Positions 51,230 through 59,847 of a DNA stretch of 64,000 nt are shown here, piece after piece. The stretch is from Homoserinimonas sedimenticola (lineage in GTDB: Bacteria; Actinomycetota; Actinomycetes; Actinomycetales; Microbacteriaceae). The notes beneath the pieces were generated by a model. It saw only the letters and a program-made list of their open reading frames with translations, was not told where the DNA came from and did no database searches. The stretch is from the NCBI RefSeq assembly GCF_026094475.1, contig NZ_JAPELL010000001.1:1822326-1886325 (forward strand). Reading direction: 5' to 3'. How positions within the stretch are numbered: position 1 is the stretch's first letter; each line of letters starts with the position of its first letter. The translations under genes and the position numbers were made by a program.

Positions 51230-52411
51230 ATGACCACCAACGCCCCTGCAATCGCGACGGAACCCATCACCGACGCCGAGATCTTCGCGGCCCACGAGGG
51301 CGGCAAGCTCTCGGTCGTCTCGAAGATGCCGCTCACGAGCAAGCGCGAACTCTCGATCGCCTACACGCCCGGCGTCGCCCAGGTCTCGCGCGCAATCGCG
51401 GCCGATCCGGGAATGCACGCGACGCACACGTGGGCGTCGCGGCTCGTCGTCGTGGTCTCGGATGGCACCGCCGTGCTCGGTCTCGGTGACATCGGCGCCG
51501 CGGCATCCCTCCCCGTCATGGAGGGCAAGAGTGCGCTGTTCCGCGAGTTCGGTGGCCTCGACTCGATCCCGCTCGTGCTCGACACGACCGATGTCGACGA
51601 GATCGTGGAGACCCTCGTGCGGCTGCGCCCCAGCTTCGGCGCCGTCAACCTGGAGGACGTCTCCGCCCCGCGCTGCTTCGAGCTCGAGGAGCGCCTCATC
51701 GAAGCCCTCGACTGCCCCGTCATGCACGACGACCAGCACGGCACCGCCGTCGTCGTGCTTGCGGCCCTCACGAATGCGGCGCGGGTCGTCGACAAGTCCT
51801 TCGACGCCATGCGGGTCGTCATCAGCGGCGCGGGCGCGGCCGGCATCGCGATCGCGGAGGCGCTGCTCTCGGCCGGGGTCGGCGACATCGTGCTGCTCGA
51901 CTCGAAGGGCATCCTCTCGAAGTCGCGCACCGACCTCTCCGGGGTCAAGGCGCAGTACGCGACCATCACCAACCACGGCAACCTGGAGGGCGGCACGCGG
52001 GAGGCGCTCGCGGGCGCCGACGCCTTCATCGGCGTTTCGTCCTCCAAGGTCGACGAGTCGCACCTGGAGGGCATGAATGAGGGCGCGATCATCTTCGCCC
52101 TCTCCAACCCGGACCCCGAGGTGCTGCCGGATGTCGCGTCCCGCTATGCGGCGGTCGTGGCGACGGGTCGCAGCGACTTCCCCAACCAGATCAACAATGT
52201 GCTGGCCTTCCCGGGGATCTTCCGCGGTGCGCTGGATGCCCGTGCCCGCCGCATCACGCCGGCCATGAAGCTCGCGGCGGCGCAGGCCATCGCCGACCTC
52301 GCCGCCGAGAACCTCGCCCCCGACCACATCGTGCCGTCGCCCCTCGACCCGCGAGTGGCGGATGCCGTGGCATCCGCTGTGCACAAGGCGGTCGTTCCCG
52401 ACGCCGGTTGA
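51230..52411 (+). CDS. NAD(P)-dependent malic enzyme
   Basis: A 393-residue short-type malic enzyme. The catalytic Tyr is in LSIAYTPGVAQVS, the metal Glu/Asp in VNLEDVSAPRCFE, and the Lys in HDDQHGTAVVVL. The nucleotide loop is ISGAGAAGIAIAEALL. It decarboxylates malate to pyruvate. A leader of about 180 bases separates it from rlmC and holds no recognised gene or riboswitch. GAGGAGA precedes the ATG. The 3' end overlaps a repeat that may act as terminator. Confidence 0.95.
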   Translation: MTTNAPAIATEPITDAEIFAAHEGGKLSVVSKMPLTSKRELSIAYTPGVAQVSRAIAADPGMHATHTWASRLVVVVSDGTAVLGLGDIGAAASLPVMEGKSALFREFGGLDSIPLVLDTTDVDEIVETLVRLRPSFGAVNLEDVSAPRCFELEERLIEALDCPVMHDDQHGTAVVVLAALTNAARVVDKSFDAMRVVISGAGAAGIAIAEALLSAGVGDIVLLDSKGILSKSRTDLSGVKAQYATITNHGNLEGGTREALAGADAFIGVSSSKVDESHLEGMNEGAIIFALSNPDPEVLPDVASRYAAVVATGRSDFPNQINNVLAFPGIFRGALDARARRITPAMKLAAAQAIADLAAENLAPDHIVPSPLDPRVADAVASAVHKAVVPDAG

Positions 52412-52489
52412 GTAGCGACGAAGGAGCGTATCGAAACCGGTGTGCCAGCACGCCTGGTTTCGATACGGCCCTGGCGGGCCTACTCAACC
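52406..52489. repeat. GGTTGAGTAG / GGTTTCGATACG inverted repeat (Microbacteriaceae-type dispersed repeat)
   Basis: GGTTGAGTAG (52406-52415) pairs with CTACTCAACC (52480-52489), and CGTATCGAAACC (52427-52438) with GGTTTCGATACG (52456-52467). The pairs nest, giving a long stem. The malic-enzyme TGA lies in the first arm. The same wording is common between genes in this family of organisms and probably ends transcription of both the malic enzyme and the opposing kinase gene. Confidence 0.85.
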
Positions 52490-52499
52490 GTCCGGGCGC

Positions 52500-53474
52500 T
52501 CAGGAGTCGGCGGGCACCCGCACCGTGATGCCGCCCGGCTGCACGGTCGCCTTGAGGGCGATCGCCGTGCCGAAGTCGTCTCCGTCGAGCTCGAACTCCT
52601 CGGGCCGGCTCAGGCGGGCGACGAAGCTCGAGCCTTTGAGGTAGCGCAGGGTGCGCACCTCCTTGGTGTAGCTGAGCAGCTTGCGGCCGACCTGCGTGCG
52701 CCGCAGCACCCCGTTCTCCCACACGATCTTGACCCAGATCTGCAGCCAGCCGACGAATCCCTTGGGGCGCAGGGCGACGACGTCGAAGATGCCGTCGTCG
52801 ACGGCGGCCTCCGGCAGCAGCAGGATGTTGCCGGGCAGCGAGCCGCAGTTGCCGACGAGCACGGTGTGGGCCGACATGTTGCGAGGGGGTTGCCCGTCGA
52901 CGCTGAAGCGCATGCGCAGCCGGTTGTTGGAGCGCAGGGAGCGAACGATCGCGTCGACGTAGGCGAGCCAGCCGACCCTCTTCTTGAGATCGGGCCGCGT
53001 GTTGGCGATCATCTGCGCGTCGAGGCCCACCCCCGCCATGACGAGGAACACGAATTTCTCGCGGCTGCCGTCGGGCCGTTCCGCCTCGAGGATTCCGAGG
53101 TCGATGGGGCGGTCCTTGCCGAGGAAGGCGGTGTCGACCGAGTGCTCCAGGTTGTCGAGCGTCAGATCGAGGTTGCGGGCGAGCAGGTTGCCCGTGCCCG
53201 AGGGGAGTAGGGCGAGCCGAGCATCCGTGCCGTGCACTCCTTCGGCGACGCTGCGCACGGTGCCGTCGCCGCCGGCCGCCATGATGACGCTCGCCCCCTG
53301 CGCGATGGCCTCGCGGGTCTGGCCGACACCGGGATCTTCGATGGATGTCTCGAACCAGAGCGTCTCTTGCCAGTGCATGTCGCGCTCTGTGCGGGTGACC
53401 ACGCGGCGGAGCGCCTCCACATCCACCTTGATGGGGTTGTAGACGACGGCTGCGCGCTGAGGTGAGGTTGTCAC
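52500..53474 (-). CDS. Diacylglycerol/lipid kinase family protein
   Basis: A 324-residue DAGK-catalytic-domain protein. The nucleotide motif is AAGGDGTVRSVAEG (near residue 70), followed by LPSGTGNLLARNL and a conserved GKDRPIDLG. The C-terminal beta domain includes VQPGGITVRVPA. It may phosphorylate diacylglycerol or related lipids, as DgkB does. The GTG at 53474 (TTSPQRAAVVYNP) is preferred to a TTG three codons earlier. It is divergent from serS. Confidence 0.9.
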   Translation of the reverse strand: MTTSPQRAAVVYNPIKVDVEALRRVVTRTERDMHWQETLWFETSIEDPGVGQTREAIAQGASVIMAAGGDGTVRSVAEGVHGTDARLALLPSGTGNLLARNLDLTLDNLEHSVDTAFLGKDRPIDLGILEAERPDGSREKFVFLVMAGVGLDAQMIANTRPDLKKRVGWLAYVDAIVRSLRSNNRLRMRFSVDGQPPRNMSAHTVLVGNCGSLPGNILLLPEAAVDDGIFDVVALRPKGFVGWLQIWVKIVWENGVLRRTQVGRKLLSYTKEVRTLRYLKGSSFVARLSRPEEFELDGDDFGTAIALKATVQPGGITVRVPADS

Positions 53475-53505
53475 GAGTCCCAAGGTACGTCATGGCCCGC
53501 CCCAA

Positions 53506-53511
53506 TAGACT
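53506..53511 (+). promoter_or_regulatory. -10 promoter element of a leaderless serS transcript
   Basis: TAGACT lies 6 bases before the GTG of serS, so transcription probably starts at or near the start codon. The same word precedes pheA (48305) and similar words precede the M13 and LacI genes. Confidence 0.6.
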
Positions 53512-53517
53512 GGGAGG

Positions 53518-54780
53518 GTGATCGACCCGCAGCTGCTCCGTGAGAACCCTGACGTCGTCCGGGCGTCCCAGCAGGCGCGCGGGGCATCCGCCGCTCTCGT
53601 CGACGAGGCGCTCGACGCTGACCGCCGCCGCCGCGCCGCGATTGCCGAGTCGGAGTCGTTGCGCGCCGAACAGAAGGCCTTCGGCAAGCAGGTGGCGCAG
53701 GCGAAGGGCGACGAGAAGCAGGCGTTGCTGTCGCAGGCGCAGCAGATGGCCGCCCGCGTCAAGGAGCTCGCGGCCGTAACGGCGGATGCCGAGGCCGAGT
53801 TCGCGAGGATCGCCGGCGCCATCCAGAACCCCATCATCGAGGGTGTGCCCTCGGGCGGCGAGGAGGACTTCGTCACCTTGCGCGAGGTGGGGGAGCGGGC
53901 ATCCTTCGACTTCGAGCCCCGCGACCACGCCGAGCTCGGCGAGCTGCTGGGGGCGATCGACATTCCCCGCGGCGTGAAGGTCTCGGGCAGCCGCTTCTAC
54001 TTCCTCCGAGGCATTGGTGCCCGGCTGGAGCTGGCCCTCATGAGCATGGCGCTCGACAAGGCGGTCGCGGAGGGTTTCGTGCCGCTCATCACCCCCACGC
54101 TCGTGCGGCCGGAGGTCATGGCGGGCACGGGCTTCCTCGGCGAACACTCCGACGAGGTCTACTACCTGCCCGCCGACGAGCTCTATCTCACGGGCACGAG
54201 CGAGGTGGCGCTCGCCGGCTACCACGCCGACGAGATCATCGACCTCTCGGGCGGACCCTTGCGCTATGCGGGCTGGTCGACGTGCTACCGCCGAGAGGCG
54301 GGCTCGGCGGGCAAGGACAATCGCGGCATCCTGCGCGTGCACCAGTTCAACAAGCTGGAGATGTTCAGCTACGCGCTGCCCGAGGATGCCGAGGCGGAGC
54401 ACGAGCGGCTTGTTGGCTTCCAGGAGTCGATGCTGCAGGCGTGCGAACTCTCCTACCGCGTGATTGATGTCGCGGCGGGCGACCTGGGGTCGAGCGCGGC
54501 CCGCAAGTTCGACATCGAGGCGTGGGTGCCGACGCAGGGCACCTACCGCGAGCTGACGAGCACCTCCAACTGCACGACGTACCAGGCGCGTCGCCTCGAC
54601 ATCCGCTCGCGCACCGAGACCGGCAAGACGGCTCCTGTCGCGACGCTCAACGGCACGCTCGCGACGACGCGCTGGCTCGTCGCCATTCTCGAGACCCACC
54701 AGCAGGCCGACGGCTCGGTCAGGATTCCTGAAGCGCTGCGCCCGTACCTGGGTGGACTTGAGATTGCGGAGCCCGTGTGA
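53518..54780 (+). CDS. serS: Serine--tRNA ligase
   Basis: A 420-residue class II synthetase. The N-terminal coiled coil that grips the long variable arm of tRNA-Ser spans about 30-100. Motif 2 is [18 protein letters not shown], then [10 protein letters not shown]; motif 3 is [15 protein letters not shown]; the serine pocket is in [14 protein letters not shown]. It charges tRNA-Ser. Two tRNA-Ser genes lie 1.0 and 2.4 kb downstream. GTG start; its stop overlaps the next gene (GTGA). Confidence 0.95.
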   Translation: MIDPQLLRENPDVVRASQQARGASAALVDEALDADRRRRAAIAESESLRAEQKAFGKQVAQAKGDEKQALLSQAQQMAARVKELAAVTADAEAEFARIAGAIQNPIIEGVPSGGEEDFVTLREVGERASFDFEPRDHAELGELLGAIDIPRGVKVSGSRFYFLRGIGARLELALMSMALDKAVAEGFVPLITPTLVRPEVMAGTGFLGEHSDEVYYLPADELYLTGTSEVALAGYHADEIIDLSGGPLRYAGWSTCYRREAGSAGKDNRGILRVHQFNKLEMFSYALPEDAEAEHERLVGFQESMLQACELSYRVIDVAAGDLGSSAARKFDIEAWVPTQGTYRELTSTSNCTTYQARRLDIRSRTETGKTAPVATLNGTLATTRWLVAILETHQQADGSVRIPEALRPYLGGLEIAEPV

Positions 54781-55676
54781 GCGAGTCGGTCAAGAATCAG
54801 CCAGTTCCCGACTCGATCCCCGAGCCGGATGCGCCCGACGAGGAGGTCGGGCCCGACGCATCCGTTGCCGAGACGGATGCCCCGTGGCTGGTCGCCCTCG
54901 ACGTGGACGGCACCATCATGCTTGCCGACGGCACCATCACTCCGCCGGTGGCGGGCGAGGTCGCACGCCTACGCGACGCGGGGCACGAGGTCATGATCGC
55001 GACGGGTCGCGCCGTGTCGATGACGTTGCCCGTGATCGCGGAGCTCGAGATCGAGCCCGAGTACCTCGTGTGCTCGAACGGCGCCGTGACGATGCGTCGT
55101 GACCCGGATGCCCCGCTCGGCTACACACGTGCGCACGTCGAGACCTTCGACCCGACGGGTGTGCTGACGGCGATTCACGACCGGCTGGAGGGGGCCAGTT
55201 TCGCGGTCGAGGACGAGCACGGCCACTACCGCTATGTGGGGGAGTTCCCGAACGCGTCCCTCGGCCTGTCGAGCACGGAGGTCGAGTTTGAAGACCTCCT
55301 TGGGCTCGAAGCGACGCGCGTCGTCGTGCTGTCGTTCGAGCACGGGCAGGAAGAGTTCCTGAGCATCGTCGAGGAGATCGGCCTGCACAAGGTCAGCTAC
55401 AACATCGGCTGGACCGCGTGGCTCGACATCGCTCCCGACGGCGTCAACAAGGCGACCGGCATGGAGCGCGTCCGCGAGTGGCTCGACTGGCCGCGCTCGC
55501 GAGTGCTCGCGGTCGGCGACGGCCGCAACGACCTGGAGCTGCTCGAGTGGGCGGCAACCCTCGGCCGGGGCGTCGCGATGGGGCAGGCGCCCGAGGAGGT
55601 CAAGGCCGCGGCCAACGAGGTCACGGGCAGCGACGACGAGGACGGCCTCGCGGCGGCACTGGCGCAGGTTCAGTAG
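54777..55676 (+). CDS. HAD-superfamily hydrolase, Cof-type
   Basis: A 299-residue HAD phosphatase of the Cof/IIB type. After an acidic N-terminal extension of about 35 residues come motif I ([13 protein letters not shown]), motif II in ATGRAVSM, and motif IV ([17 protein letters not shown]). The cap lies between. It probably acts on sugar phosphates or nucleotides, unspecified. The gene is coupled to serS by a 4-base overlap. A possible terminator follows. Confidence 0.9.
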   Translation: MSESVKNQPVPDSIPEPDAPDEEVGPDASVAETDAPWLVALDVDGTIMLADGTITPPVAGEVARLRDAGHEVMIATGRAVSMTLPVIAELEIEPEYLVCSNGAVTMRRDPDAPLGYTRAHVETFDPTGVLTAIHDRLEGASFAVEDEHGHYRYVGEFPNASLGLSSTEVEFEDLLGLEATRVVVLSFEHGQEEFLSIVEEIGLHKVSYNIGWTAWLDIAPDGVNKATGMERVREWLDWPRSRVLAVGDGRNDLELLEWAATLGRGVAMGQAPEEVKAAANEVTGSDDEDGLAAALAQVQ

Positions 55677-55723
55677 CGCGGCTCGCATGTCGGCAATTGC
55701 GCCAGCGATCGGGTGAGCCGCGC
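55676..55723 (+). terminator. Possible terminator after the serS operon
   Basis: GCGCGGCTC (55676-55684) and GAGCCGCGC (55715-55723) can pair perfectly, with a 30-base loop that contains a smaller dyad (GGCAATTGCGCC). No T-run follows. It ends the serS-HAD unit before the tRNA gene. Confidence 0.45.
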
Positions 55724-55788
55724 CGGCCAATCCCACTCAACCCATAGTTCGCAGCATCCGTTAGACTCGGCCCTCGGGGAACACTCCG

Positions 55789-55876
55789 GGAGGGCTGTCC
55801 GAGCGGCCGATGGAGCTGGTCTTGAAAACCAGTGGGCAGAAATGTCTCGTGGGTTCGAATCCCACGCCCTCCGCCA
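55789..55876 (+). tRNA. tRNA-Ser (anticodon UGA)
   Basis: The acceptor stem GGAGGGC pairs with GCCCTCC, and CCA is encoded (55874-55876). The anticodon stem CTGGT/ACCAG encloses CTTGAAA, with anticodon TGA at 55823-55825. The long variable arm (TGGGCAGAAATGTCTCG) is typical of tRNA-Ser, and the T arm is TGGGTTCGAATCCCAC. TTAGAC (55761-55766) may be its -10. Confidence 0.95.
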
Positions 55877-55904
55877 CAACGGGAACGATGGGAGGCTGCT
55901 GAGC

Positions 55905-57146
55905 GTGGCTCGAACGACGCAACGACCGGGCGGCACCGCTCCCCGCAGCATCGCGCGTCACGGTCGGCTTCGCCCCTCGAGTCCCCTCATGGGTCTGCTG
56001 CAGTTGCTCGGCGCCGCGCTCGTCGTCGTGCTGGTGAGCGGCCTCGCGGTCGCTGGCATCACGGTGCAGCAGCTTGAGGCCAACATCGACACGGTCGCGC
56101 TCGACGGCGACGAGGGTGGCGTGCCCGCCATCGGCGACTTCGAGGGTGGCTTCAACGTGCTCATCGTCGGCATCGATGAGAACTACGACCGCGAGTCCGT
56201 TCTGAATGACGTGAACATCCTGGTGCACGTCTCGGCAGACCACACGAATGCCACGGCCGTGAGCTTCCCGCGCGACCTCGTGGTGCCCATTCCCTCCTGC
56301 CCACGCGAGGATGGCGAGGGGCGCTACGCCTCCATGTCGGCCCGGCCCCTCAACGAGGCCTATTACTACGGCGGTCTCCCGTGCGTCGCCCTCACGATCG
56401 AGGAGCTCACGGGGCTCGACATCCCCTTCGCGGCCATGACGACCTTCAACGGCGTCGTCAACATGTCGACCGCCGTCGGCGGGGTCACCGTCTGCACGAC
56501 GGGACCCCTGATCGACCGCTACTCCGGCATCAACCTGCCGAGCGCGGGGGACTGGACTTTGCTCGGACAGGACGCCCTCGCCTTCCTCCGCAGCCGCCAC
56601 GGCGTCGGCGACGGGAGCGACCTGGGGCGCATCAGTTCGCAGCAGGTGTTTCTCTCCGCGCTCGTGCGTAAGGTGACGGCGGAGGGCGTGCTCGACGACC
56701 CGGCCGCCATCTACCGTCTCGCGACGGCCGCGACCCAGTCGATGACGCTGTCGACGAGCATGACGAATATCACGACCCTCGTCGCCATGGCCCAGGTCTT
56801 CAGGAACATGAGCCTCGACCGCATCACCTTCGTGCAGTACCCCTCCACGACGGGCGTCGGCGGCGTCTACGAGGGCAAGGTCGCCCCCGTCCGCTCCGTC
56901 GCAGAGGAGCTCATGGAGCGGCTGCAGAACGACCAGCCGGTCGTGGCGGAGGAGACGGGGCGCGGCTCCGTCTCAAACCCGGAGGCGACAACCCCGCCAA
57001 CGAACCCTGAGACGCCGACGGAACCCGAGGCATCCGCCACACCGTCCGCACCGGGGGAGACCGCCGCGCCCGAAGAGCCCGAGGTGATCGAGGGCCTGCT
57101 GGGGCAGTCGGCAGCGCAGAACACCTGCTCGAAGGTCAACAACTAG
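55905..57146 (+). CDS. LytR-CpsA-Psr (LCP) family protein
   Basis: A 413-residue membrane protein. One N-terminal helix (LLQLLGAALVVVLVSGLAVA) anchors an extracellular LCP domain with FNVLIVGIDENYD, SFPRDLVVPIPS (the Arg and Asp of the lipid-phosphate pocket) and LGQDALAFLRSRHG. A Pro/Thr-rich tail and a final Cys follow. LCP proteins move teichoic acid, arabinogalactan or similar polymers onto peptidoglycan. The GTG start after the tRNA gene is chosen, with GGAGG upstream. Confidence 0.9.
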   Translation: MARTTQRPGGTAPRSIARHGRLRPSSPLMGLLQLLGAALVVVLVSGLAVAGITVQQLEANIDTVALDGDEGGVPAIGDFEGGFNVLIVGIDENYDRESVLNDVNILVHVSADHTNATAVSFPRDLVVPIPSCPREDGEGRYASMSARPLNEAYYYGGLPCVALTIEELTGLDIPFAAMTTFNGVVNMSTAVGGVTVCTTGPLIDRYSGINLPSAGDWTLLGQDALAFLRSRHGVGDGSDLGRISSQQVFLSALVRKVTAEGVLDDPAAIYRLATAATQSMTLSTSMTNITTLVAMAQVFRNMSLDRITFVQYPSTTGVGGVYEGKVAPVRSVAEELMERLQNDQPVVAEETGRGSVSNPEATTPPTNPETPTEPEASATPSAPGETAAPEEPEVIEGLLGQSAAQNTCSKVNN

Positions 57147-57205
57147 CGAGCATCCGCCTCGAATCGGCGTCTCGGCCGTGTGCCGCTATGATGGGTCGAG
57201 TGACT

Positions 57206-57295
57206 GGAGACGTCGCATAGTCAGGCCTAGTGCACCACCCTGCTAAGGTGGAGTCCCCTTAATGGGGACCGAGGGTTCAAATCCCTCCGTCTCCG
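57206..57295 (+). tRNA. tRNA-Ser (anticodon GCU)
   Basis: The acceptor stem GGAGACG pairs with CGTCTCC, and the discriminator is G; CCA is not encoded. The anticodon stem CCACC/GGTGG encloses CTGCTAA, anticodon GCT. The variable arm is AGTCCCCTTAATGGGGACC and the T arm is GAGGGTTCAAATCCCTC. TATGAT (57187-57192) is a good -10. An IS481-type element begins right at its 3' end and repeats the last bases. Confidence 0.95.
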
Positions 57296-57298
57296 CGT

Positions 57299-58641
57299 TG
57301 TGATCTCTCAAGAGATCGGCGACAGGTCGAACCCATTGTGTGGGTTCGGCCTTTTGTCGTTTCTGGGGTTTGTCGGGTTTCGGGGCTGGTAGTCGCGGCT
57401 GGGGTCGAGGGTCAGTTGGCGCAGGACTTCTCCGGTGATGGGGTTGACGATGCGGATGTCGAGGTCCTGGATGAGCAGGATGACGTGGGTTCCTGCGTGG
57501 GGTCGTCCGACGCCGATGCGGTGGAGTTTGCTGTTGTGGCGGAGGGTGACGGTGCCGCTGGTGTCGACCCGGTCGTGACGGATGCGGTCGTGGGTGTCGT
57601 TGTCGCGTCGTTGTTGCGGGAGGGCTTTGGGGCGGGCCGCGTAGGTCGCTGCTGGTGTCGCGTGGTGGGGCAGCGAGCGGTGCGGGCGATGCTGGTTGTA
57701 GTAGGTGCGGAACTGGTCGAGTAGGTGGTGCAGCTCAGCTGGAGTGCTGGGCTGAGAGTGTTGAGCGCGAAGCCAGTTCTTCAGGGTCTGCTGGAAGCGC
57801 TCAACCTTTCCGCAAGTAGTCGGATGCCCTGGCCGGGAGTTTTTCTGAGTGACGTGGAGTCGGCGCAGTTCGTTCTCGAGCGCGTTGCGGCCGCCTTGGC
57901 GTCCTCGACCGGCGAAGCGGGTGGTGAAGACCATGCCGTTGTCGGTGAGGGTGGAGGCGGGGATGCCGTAGGTGGTCGCCGTGCTTCGGAAGACGGTCGC
58001 AACAATTCCGGCGGTGACGGGACGGTGGGCGGTGATGGAGAGGGCGTAGCGGGAGTGGTCATCGAGCCAGGTGAGGATCTCGACGTCGGTTCCGGTGCTG
58101 AGGCGGTAGTGGGTGAAGTCTGATTGCCAGGTCTCGTTGGGCAGGTCCGCTTCGAAGCGGATGTAGGAGGAGCGTGGTCGCTTTTTCGGTTGCGGGGTGA
58201 CTAGGCCGGCGCGGCTGAGGTGGCGGCTGATGGTTGCAGGGGAGACGGTAATCCGGTGGTGGTGGCGTAGGTGCCAGGCGATGGTGTCGGGTCCAGCGTC
58301 GTGCCCGGTGCCGCCGAGCTCGCGGCGCAGTCGGATGATCAACTCGACTGTTTTGGTGCTGGTGCCGGTGGGAGAGGTCTTGGGCCTGCGAGAGCGGGGC
58401 TGGAAGGCAGCCTCTCCCTCGGCTTCGTAGCGGGCCTTCAACCGGTAGACCCACGAGCGGTGCACTCCGTAACGGGCGGCAACCTCGGCCGGGGACTGCT
58501 GGTCGATGAACAGGGCGGTGAGCACGAGGCGGGCCTTCGACATGCTCGAGCATCAGCAACACGCCACCCTGTCGCTGATCACTTGAGAGACGTGTCGCGG
58601 ATGTCGTGAGAGATATGTCGCGGATGTCCTGAGGCACGACA
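57299..58641. mobile_element. IS481-family insertion sequence inserted at the 3' end of tRNA-Ser(GCU)
   Basis: About 1.34 kb bounded by TGT...ACA ends. Inner inverted repeats match: CTCTCAAGAGATCGGCGACAGG-like at 57305-57326 and its inverse at 58568-58590. The right end has an extra 50 bases with two copies of TGTCGCGGATGTC 23 bases apart (58593, 58616). It is flanked by a 15-16 bp direct repeat, CCTCCGTCTCCGCGTT (57284-57299 and 58642-58657), the 3' end of the tRNA plus 4 bases. That size fits the long target duplications of this family. One transposase gene fills it. Confidence 0.85.
57308..58543 (-). CDS. IS481-family transposase
   Basis: A 411-residue transposase. The N-terminal helix-turn-helix region contains SPAEVAARYGVHRSWVYRLK and a second HTH (RITVSPATISRHLSRAGLV). 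The DDE core residues lie in TWQSDFTHYRL, TLTDNGMVF and TTCGKVERFQQTL. The C-terminus has a polar region with PHRSLPHHATPAATYAARPK. It appears intact and long enough to be active. Lower GC than neighbouring genes fits a mobile origin. Confidence 0.95.
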   Translation of the reverse strand: MSKARLVLTALFIDQQSPAEVAARYGVHRSWVYRLKARYEAEGEAAFQPRSRRPKTSPTGTSTKTVELIIRLRRELGGTGHDAGPDTIAWHLRHHHRITVSPATISRHLSRAGLVTPQPKKRPRSSYIRFEADLPNETWQSDFTHYRLSTGTDVEILTWLDDHSRYALSITAHRPVTAGIVATVFRSTATTYGIPASTLTDNGMVFTTRFAGRGRQGGRNALENELRRLHVTQKNSRPGHPTTCGKVERFQQTLKNWLRAQHSQPSTPAELHHLLDQFRTYYNQHRPHRSLPHHATPAATYAARPKALPQQRRDNDTHDRIRHDRVDTSGTVTLRHNSKLHRIGVGRPHAGTHVILLIQDLDIRIVNPITGEVLRQLTLDPSRDYQPRNPTNPRNDKRPNPHNGFDLSPIS

Positions 58642-58657
58642 CCTCCGTCTCCGCGTT
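58642..58657. repeat. Right copy of target-site duplication (tRNA-Ser 3' end)
   Basis: CCTCCGTCTCCGCGTT repeats 57284-57299 exactly. It is the part of the original tRNA locus on the far side of the IS, and the tRNA terminator (58672) lies just past it. Confidence 0.85.
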
Positions 58658-58671
58658 AGTCCGAAACGGAT

Positions 58672-58711
58672 GCGAAAACCCCCGAAGCCTCAAGGGTTCG
58701 GGGGTTTTCGC
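58672..58711 (+). terminator. Rho-independent terminator, probably that of tRNA-Ser(GCU), displaced by the IS
   Basis: GCGAAAACCCCCGAA (58672-58686) pairs perfectly with TTCGGGGGTTTTCGC (58697-58711), with a 10-base loop and T-run in the right arm. Before the IS insertion it would have been about 30 bases after the tRNA. The rest of 58712-58829 shows no gene. Confidence 0.8.
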
Positions 58712-58829
58712 GTTCCTGGGCGCACTCGCTCCCTTGGCGATGCTGGGTTTCTGTGCGATGCGCACTTCTCGACGACCGCATGGCACTAAGAACACAGCAA
58801 CGCGGGCCCGGTTCCGGCGGCCCGCCGCG

Positions 58830-59828
58830 TCAGAAGCGTTCCGCGCCCTCGCGCAGCGCCGCGGCGGCGAGGTCGAGGTGGGCGGCGGTGGCCTGCGAGG
58901 GTGTGAGGGTGTCGATCCAGTCGTGTCCACCCCATTCGCTGCAGACTCCGCCCGTGTAGCCGCCGCGCGCGAGCTCGACGCCGAGGTCGCGGATCGGTGC
59001 GCTGACCCTGTTATCTCCGTCGTCGAGATCCCAGAACTTCAGATGGATGCCGCCGAGCATCGGGATCAGGTCACGGAGCTCGGATGCCTCGGCTCGCCCG
59101 AAACGCACCATCATGTTCATGAAGAGCGCCGTGGCCTGCGGTGGCACGCCTCCCGACTGCAGGAGATCGCGCGCGGGGCCGAGAGAGCTGGGGGACTTCC
59201 AGTCCGTCGCGAGCGGCTCGAGCACATGCTCAGGAATGCCGTATGCCGCGAGGGCGTCGAGGTAGGACGGGGGCAGGGAGGGCATGAGCATGCTCGTGTC
59301 GACGAGCAGACGCACGCGCGTGTCATCCAGTTCATCGATATCGGCGAGTGCGCTCGCGCAGGGCTCCTGCTGTGGCAGCTGTGAACCCTGGATCTCCTCC
59401 AGCAGCACGAGATCCCACTCGTGCAGGAGCGGCTGGAGGCGCCGCAGAAGCGCGGGTCCGGCCTGGCCGAGGGGCAGGCGGATGCCCTCCGCGCCGAGCC
59501 GAGCCGCGGCCCGCAGCTGGGGCACGAGGAAGGCGTAGCGTTCGTCGTCGTCTCGCCGCGCGGTGGGGCTCAGCCACTCGTCGAGGCTGGCACCGACGAT
59601 GCTGACGGTGCCGCCGGCCTCGTTGAGGCGAGTGCGGAGCTCGTCGATCTCCTGGTCATCGGGGTCGGGGAAGGAGCGCCAGATCTGCCCCGCCTCGATC
59701 TCGAGTGTCGATACGGTCGCAACCGCCCCGACCATGATGTCGACGGCGGATGCTTCGGCTCGCACCACCTCGGGGGTCCAGTTGAACCCTGTCGCAGAGA
59801 GCCGCCAGGGGAACGTGGTGTTGGGCAT
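58830..59828 (-). CDS. Sugar-isomerase-like TIM barrel, C-glycoside deglycosidase alpha-type subunit
   Basis: A 332-residue protein of the xylose isomerase-like (AP endonuclease 2) TIM-barrel fold. Candidate metal ligands appear in LVLLEEIQGS (Glu), VRLLVDTSM (Asp), GGIHLKFWDLDD (His) and GGVCSEWGG (Glu), the usual Glu-Asp-His-Glu set. It follows by 19 bases a small gene that resembles the beta subunit, so the pair looks like the two-subunit C-glycoside deglycosidases known from Microbacterium and gut bacteria. Those cleave C-C bonds of 3-keto-C-glycosides. Substrate here unknown. Start 59828 (PNTTFPWRL) is chosen. Confidence 0.7.
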   Translation of the reverse strand: MPNTTFPWRLSATGFNWTPEVVRAEASAVDIMVGAVATVSTLEIEAGQIWRSFPDPDDQEIDELRTRLNEAGGTVSIVGASLDEWLSPTARRDDDERYAFLVPQLRAAARLGAEGIRLPLGQAGPALLRRLQPLLHEWDLVLLEEIQGSQLPQQEPCASALADIDELDDTRVRLLVDTSMLMPSLPPSYLDALAAYGIPEHVLEPLATDWKSPSSLGPARDLLQSGGVPPQATALFMNMMVRFGRAEASELRDLIPMLGGIHLKFWDLDDGDNRVSAPIRDLGVELARGGYTGGVCSEWGGHDWIDTLTPSQATAAHLDLAAAALREGAERF

Positions 59829-59847
59829 GGGCTTCCGATCTGCCGCG

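Noticed and set aside
57284-58657. Integrative element with att sites at a tRNA gene
   Set aside because: The direct repeats look like attL/attR, but the only gene is an IS481-type transposase and there is no tyrosine integrase. A target-site duplication is simpler.
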